A stretch of DNA of 64,000 bases, from positions 10,796,975 to 10,860,974 of the forward strand of contig NC_061068.1 in the NCBI RefSeq assembly GCF_021917145.1. Direction: 5' to 3'. Every line of letters begins with the position of its first letter. Position 1 is the first letter of the stretch. Positions 55,994 through 64,000 of this stretch are shown here, in pieces. The notes under the pieces are model-generated. The model ran no database searches and was not told the origin of the DNA. It saw nothing but the letters and a program-made list of their open reading frames with translations. Position numbers and translations under genes: made by a program. Source of the DNA: Hypomesus transpacificus (Eukaryota; Chordata; Actinopteri; Osmeriformes; Osmeridae).

Positions 55994-58699
55994 GTATGTT
56001 TTTGTGTGCGTTTTAACTTAAAATAAACAAGAGTAAAATATGACTATGTAAATTGAGTTAAGAGCCCATGCTGGACTTGCGGTTTAGTACAGTTGCTTTG
56101 ACTTTTTGAGTTTTGTAGCCTACGCACATACATTTTCTTTTTCACATAGTCAATATATACAGTATTGAATTCGTCTGTGTGACTTTTGATGTTAGTGATA
56201 TGCATCATGACCCAACTGACGTATTACTGAATATGTTGTTTATGTAGATTCTAGGCCTGAAAATAAGACCATATTGATCCTTAATTTTTCCCAGAAGGGC
56301 TTTCTATTATGAAATATTTGATTAAGTCATTATATGTGCACAAATCACCTTGAGTGAAAAGCAGCATGAAGAGTTTGTCTACTTGCCGTTGCCTTCCTTC
56401 CTGTCACCTAAGCAGTGCCAGGTAGCAGGTGATAATGCTACTACTGTGTCAACCTCTGGCTCGATGATGTATGTGTCCTTATCTATCAATAGCAAGGCAG
56501 TGGGGCCTTCAAGCATCTAGAGTCATTTAAATTATGTGTTGATATTTAAAATGTGCCTGTTGGACAAGGCTTTAGTGTCAGGGTACATACTGTCCCATTC
56601 TCATACATTACACATTCTTAAATCAACTCCTAGGCTTCTGACATGGTGGTCTATGATTTGCTTTAAAGTGCATACAAAGTAGAGTATCGCTCCATAGATT
56701 AGGGAAAGGATACATATATTGGTCAGTAGTATTAAATTCTTCATCACTAAGCCATGAAGAGAAGAGCTATGGAATTGAGTGATTAAAATGACAGAAGTGC
56801 CGGAACAGTAACTTAGTGACTGTAAGCGCTTGGCTTTGTATAATTATCATCAGATCCGAGGTAAGGGAAAACAAAGTAAGTCATGCTCTCCATACAACCC
56901 ATAATCTGTGTGTGTGAATGTGTGTGCTTGGAGAGAGGCCTGGGGGGGGGTCTATTTCTAACTGCATCAGCTTCATCATTCCTGTCACGACTGCTCAAGG
57001 TGTGAATCTACAAGGATAAGGGGGGTTTGTGAGGTGAAAAACACACTACAGAGATGACAGTCATGGTGTGGGGTTGAGGGATAAGATATGCAACTTCCAG
57101 TTCATTGGAAACTGTTTTAGTTTAAAAACAGAGTATACATTTGAAAATAATTTAGTAAATATGTATTTGTATTATATATTCATTAGAGTACAGTAGCGCT
57201 AAGTGTGTGCCTACCGAGGCTGCAGCTGAAGTGTCTTTGTTTCTTTCTGGCGTGGACAGCTAATTACAAACTGTGCAGGACCGTGGGCCCCTCCTGTATG
57301 AGTTTACCTCTGCTGGCATGACTGTTATCTCAAAGCTTTACTTCGCACACATAACAGAGGGAGGTATCTCACTGCTGCTTGTCTGCCGTAGGGAGAGTGA
57401 CTTGAGACCAGTTTGGTCTCTCCATAACAACTCACATAACTCCACACAGGGAACCCTGTTTATTCTTAACTCAGCTGTTTGCTCTGTAGATCCTTTTAAC
57501 TCCCCACGGCTCTTTAAAGTGAAATTACACATCACATGCAGCATGCCTGAAGACCCCCTGAGACAGTGCAAGTGGCAATTAGTGTCCCATGGTTTTTCTT
57601 GCTTTAGTGAGGAAGTCATTACGTAAGTGGTGTGTGATTATGATGAGTGCTACACTCATTTCAGTGCTGACAGAAGCAGGTTGGCAGCTGGGCATCACAC
57701 ACACATGGATGGGAACCTCTGGGACGGAGGTATTATGCTTCTCACACGTGTCTGGTCTTCACATTGCATGCAAGAGTATCAAACCAGAGCGGAAGGATAG
57801 CTCTTTTTGAATATTTACCATGTGGTCATAAAGAGTGTGGTTAGATATAGATCTACAACATTGCCTTTAATACTCATATTTTCTCTATGAAAATAACCAG
57901 GTTTGTTTTGCTGTGTCCAGCTATCTTCAGGTTGTTTATGTAAATACTGTTGTTCCACTCTGGTTTCTAAGATACGCTTTGAAAATGCTGTAAGTAGAGA
58001 TCAGATGTTGTGTTTTGGGTTTGAGTTGGTACAGAATGAACAATGCATCTGAAATCAAGTATTTCATAAAGCTGATCTGACCATTGAACAAGAAACCAAA
58101 GGCATATCCTTAGTTCAATCAAACATGAACATGAAAGTCCTAGTAACTCAATAACTTCTAGACTTAAATAGAGACAACAGTCGTCAGCCATTGCTTTTTA
58201 CTCATGAATAATAATAACTCTGAACTAAACTGACCTAAATTGTTACAACAGGTTCAGTAAAAGATTTATCAGAAGAAGTTTTTTATCTTAGTTTTCTTTT
58301 GACCGCATGTTCTGCAAATTCAGGTGCAAATGTGCCAACCCACAATTCAGTGAAACCTTTATAAAATAGCACATGGCCTACATAATGCTATAATGTGATG
58401 CATGCCACAAAACTGCCTCTGTTTGCAAAATGTGGAAAGACCTCTACTGTATGACATATTCGATGCCTAATCAAATTATACAGTAGTTTATCAGATGACA
58501 GTTCAGTATGGTGACAAATCCTAAGCCTTTTGTTTGTTATCTCACAAAAGTCAAATATGTTCGAGATTTATACTATTATTAACACATCTTTTAAAAATAA
58601 AATATCATCATCCGGCGTTTATTTTTAGTCAATTCCAACAGTAATAGCCCCACGCGTGTAAAGTTGTCATTCGGGTCTAAATTTAGATCAGACACTTCG
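55994..58699. other. nr4a1 upstream region or alternative intron
   Basis: No supported exon. At 57273-57626 long open frames exist on both strands, but without splice signals or recognisable homology. Possibly intronic if the distal promoter is used. Confidence 0.4.
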
Positions 58700-58863
58700 C
58701 CGGCGCTTGCGTCAATGGAATCCCGTGCGTGCGTCAGACGCGAGGACGTCTGTGTCTGTCTTTAACCGGAAAATCCTCCGCCCATTTTGCCTTTTATGGG
58801 TATAGACACACCTTTTTGGGGGGCCACCTGACGTAACGGCAAAATAAAAGTGACTGTATATAC
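58700..58863 (+). promoter_or_regulatory. nr4a1: nr4a1 proximal promoter (NAP, SRE, CRE, TATA)
   Basis: A compact array of elements: two TGCGTCA AP-1/CRE-like sites (58708-58714 and 58730-58736, 22 bp apart), a perfect CArG box CCTTTTATGG (58790-58799), a CRE-like TGACGTAA (58829-58836) and a TATA-like TATATAC (58857-58863). The mammalian Nur77 promoter is known for the same components: TGCGTCA 'NAP' elements, serum response elements and a TATA box. They drive immediate-early induction by growth factors, depolarisation and cAMP. The transcription start would be expected near 58890. Confidence 0.8.
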
Positions 58864-58887
58864 TGTGGTGTATCTCAAGCCTAGAGA

Positions 58888-59007
58888 TTTCATTCAGTGA
58901 ACAGTAGAAAGAACAGAGACCGTTGAATAAGTTTGATGCGTGTCTTTTTTTTGTGGGAATACATAAAACAACAGTTAAGTTTGGATTTTAAAGGATCTGT
59001 AAAGCAG
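58888..59007 (+). other. nr4a1: Predicted non-coding exon 1 of nr4a1
   Basis: Begins about 30 bp after the TATA-like motif (start approximate) and ends at the donor AAAGCAG|GTTAGT (exon end 59007). It would splice over about 1.4 kb to the acceptor TTCCAG ending at 60416, two bases before the ATG at 60419. A non-coding first exon is usual for NR4A genes. The exon is inferred from signals, not from transcripts. Confidence 0.55.
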
Positions 59008-59865
59008 GTTAGTAGCTAATGGTTTTTCATAGCTTTGCATATACGTTATTTCATGGATTATTATTCGGACACTCGTTTAGGTGTATAGTCATATAGCACT
59101 TTTAAATTAAATTGTAGGCTATAATAATGCGGTGTTGTAAAGCATAGATATAGTCAACTCGTTTCAATAATTGTGACAGTTGTTGACAAATTTGGTTACG
59201 GTGTGCTCAGTCCCACACGTTATCGTGCGTGACTTGTAACTCTCGTCGTCTTTATCTTTACATCGTTCAGATAATGGTCATGAGATGCGGGCAGGTGGTG
59301 AAACAAGCGATTGTGTGCCTGTGCACAGCAGGCGGTGTCGGTGTCCGATGTCTCACTGTTGGGTCCACCTTGTCCTCAGCTTATCAGTTGTGCACATATC
59401 CTTGGCGTATTCGTTTACCAGTTCAGAGGTTAAGTCCTGACTTTTGAATGTTAGCACCTTTTCATAGGTCAGGGATGTTTCTTACTTTACTTAGGTAACA
59501 GGTGTATCTGCCAAGGGTGTCCACTCTCTCATCCTAATACGCTAGCTTTATTAGAAAACGCCAGCCTTTAGGATATAATTTATGATGCAACAAGAAAAAT
59601 ATATAAAACGTCAAACATTTTAATGTACTGGCTTATCTCCTATTTCTGAATCCACTTTTGCCTAATTTGATGTGGTGGACAAGAAACACATAGAATGATC
59701 AAAGTTTTGACTGTAAGGCCCACATTTAGTATGAAGTCTCGTTCTTATTCTTGTAGCAGACATACTCCCCCCAACTCCCTCCAACCCCAAACTCTTGTTA
59801 CAAACTATGTTTGCAGCTATATATGTAAAACAGCCCTGCTGCTGACACGCCCCCACCCCGCCACA

Positions 59866-59895
59866 CACACACACACACACTCACTCACACACACA
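59866..59895. repeat. (CA)n microsatellite
   Basis: Short CA tract with one TCACTCA interruption, inside the predicted first intron of nr4a1. Confidence 0.9.
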
Positions 59896-60418
59896 TGCAA
59901 GGGGCCCTGTCGCCTTGCTCACTTCTACTGGCATCAAGCCTACCATGAAATATAATCTCCTGAACTCAGTAATACTGTCAGTCCTTGAGAAGGAGGGGTT
60001 GCCCTGTTTATAACGGAAGGGGTTTTCAAAGAATTAAGACCAGTAATGTAATAGTTAGCTTTCCAGGCTTTCTGGGAATCACAAAGGGGTACCAAGAGAC
60101 ATATAGTTAGTATCGTGGCATGTAGAAAAGAGGAAATGGGATTGGGATACAGTGCTAGAAAGGTGTTAGTAAGGGATCCTTTAGGGTTGTTGACAAAGTG
60201 ATTAGTGTGTGTCCGTGTATAGAGTGTGTGTCTGTCGGAGGGCAGAGAAGGAAAACGCGTGTTATTTTGGCAGCAGGCTTGAGCTTATTTATAATGCACA
60301 AAATGGCTGGCTGAATTTCAGCCCTGATTCCAAGTTTTTCCTGTCATCTTTCAAGCTGTAAATATGTTGCTGAGAAAAATACAATTCTCAACCTTTTGTA
60401 TTTTGTATTTTTCCAGCT

Positions 60419-62874
<2,456 letters not shown>

Positions 62875-64000
62875 AAAGACAGACAAAAGAAAGATGGGGA
62901 AGGATTCGTGTGTGATAACTCAGAGTCTGTGTATTTTGGGGGGAATCTCAAATTCATCACCTTTGGTAGTGTTGAATTTTATTGACAGTCGGTTACTTCC
63001 ACTTCATCTGAAGAAGTGTCACCTCTCTCCCACTGAACTGATTCATTGAAATGTGACCCTGGTCCAGATCACTTAAAAGTGAAGAGACACTTTCTTTTTC
63101 CTCACATTTCATATTTTTTTTTCTGTGGGTGGTTGAAATGTGTATTTTTGGTTTTGTGTTAAGTTCTCATAGACATTCATTAATCAAGGCAAAGCAAATA
63201 TTTCAGAATTTTTCTAGTTTCTACTTTTTGTAGGTGTGCATCTGTTGAGTGGATTTTATTGCTATGCAAAATGTATGGATTGTGTCTTCTGTAGGGTATG
63301 TAAAAGGGTCTTTCTATGTGAAATGTTATGTACATACAGATCGAAAGAAAGTAATGCATCTGTAACTGACAGACAAACATCAAACATGAACACACACTTG
63401 ACACACGTGTGATTTTGTGTGTGCTCTGAACCAATATTCACAGGGGGGGGGGGGGATTTATACTGCAAGAATATTTAGGTAACAGCTAGTGTTCAAAGAT
63501 TGACAGGTGGAGAGATTGACTGAAATTTTATTATCTCTAACTAATGTGGAGTCCTATATTTCAAAAATTCATTTTCTCTGCATATCAAAATTGAGCAGGC
63601 TTATATATGGATGTGTGTTTTGTTGATACAAGATATCCATTTGTAGTCCTGATGGAAGGTCGTGACCAAAGGACGGTGTTTGCCTACAATGGGAGGCAAT
63701 TGTACCGACAGCTTACAAACCTTAAAGCCTTAACTACTCAAAGGGAGGTGCCATAATAACTTGCCACCAAATTTGCATACAGCATTGTTCTGCTTTATAT
63801 TCCCTGTTGACGATCATATCATGGACACAAAATAATCATTTTTTAAAGTTTATATTAAACCGCCTTGAGCCCTCAAAAATTGTAAAGGAAAGTGCCAGCA
63901 GAATTTCTCTAAAAGTGCCTTTAGAAAAACTCTTGCATCATAGAAGACTGTGATGTATATGCTAAACTAAATGTATATGCTATACATTGTATATGCAAAG
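62875..64000 (+). other. nr4a1: nr4a1 3' UTR (to the window edge)
   Basis: No further coding exon. AT-rich, with several scattered ATTTA words, as expected for an immediate-early mRNA, and a poly-G run at about 63444-63456. No clear AATAAA is seen before the window ends, so the transcript end may lie outside. Confidence 0.45.

Noticed and set aside
57273-57626. 117-codon plus-strand frame with a 93-codon frame opposite
   Set aside because: No splice sites or family match; likely chance in a locally GC-richer stretch, though conservation would be worth a glance.

Overview
This window is vertebrate nuclear DNA, almost certainly from a ray-finned (teleost) fish. The genes are split into many short exons with GT-AG introns, the proteins closely match vertebrate families, and the interspersed repeats are tRNA-derived SINEs of types widespread in teleosts. 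I see no bacterial, viral or plasmid features. Species cannot be fixed from the sequence alone.

Left to right: (1) 1-6.9 kb is mostly non-coding. It holds repeats, two long GA microsatellites, one likely 5' coding exon of an unidentified minus-strand gene (3223-3388) and one isolated exon-like segment (5863-5957). (2) cnpy2 (+, ER saposin-like protein). (3) cs (+, mitochondrial citrate synthase, 11 exons). (4) coq10a (-, mitochondrial coenzyme Q-binding protein), tail-to-tail with cs. (5) ankrd52 (+, 28 coding exons, PP6 regulatory ankyrin subunit), head-to-head with coq10a. (6) About 11 kb of AT-rich DNA without genes, probably largely the long ankrd52 3' UTR. (7) nabp2 (-, SOSS-complex ssDNA-binding protein), head-to-head with (8) rnf41 (+, Nrdp1 E3 ubiquitin ligase). 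(9) dgka (+, diacylglycerol kinase alpha, 23 coding exons). (10) nr4a1 (+, Nur77 orphan nuclear receptor), preceded by about 7.6 kb with two promoter-like clusters of CRE/AP-1-like, SRE and TATA motifs.

Eight protein-coding genes were assembled exon by exon. Reading frame and splice phase close at every junction, and the predicted lengths are cnpy2 183 aa, cs 467, coq10a 245, ankrd52 1071, nabp2 201, rnf41 318, dgka 736 and nr4a1 590. The cnpy2-cs-coq10a-ankrd52-nabp2-rnf41 block matches the gene neighbourhood on human chromosome 12q13. SLC39A5, which I recall lying between ANKRD52 and NABP2 in human, is not seen. dgka and nr4a1 follow directly, although in human they lie several megabases apart. 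The genes do not form one pathway: they are ordinary housekeeping and signalling genes kept together by synteny, including two head-to-head pairs that probably share promoters.

I found no sign of a novel biological system. The best leads are the nr4a1 control regions, the two unidentified exon-like segments at the left end, a MITE-like element with an apparent 8-bp target duplication, a SINE ending 20 bp before an ankrd52 splice acceptor, and the long ankrd52 3' region.
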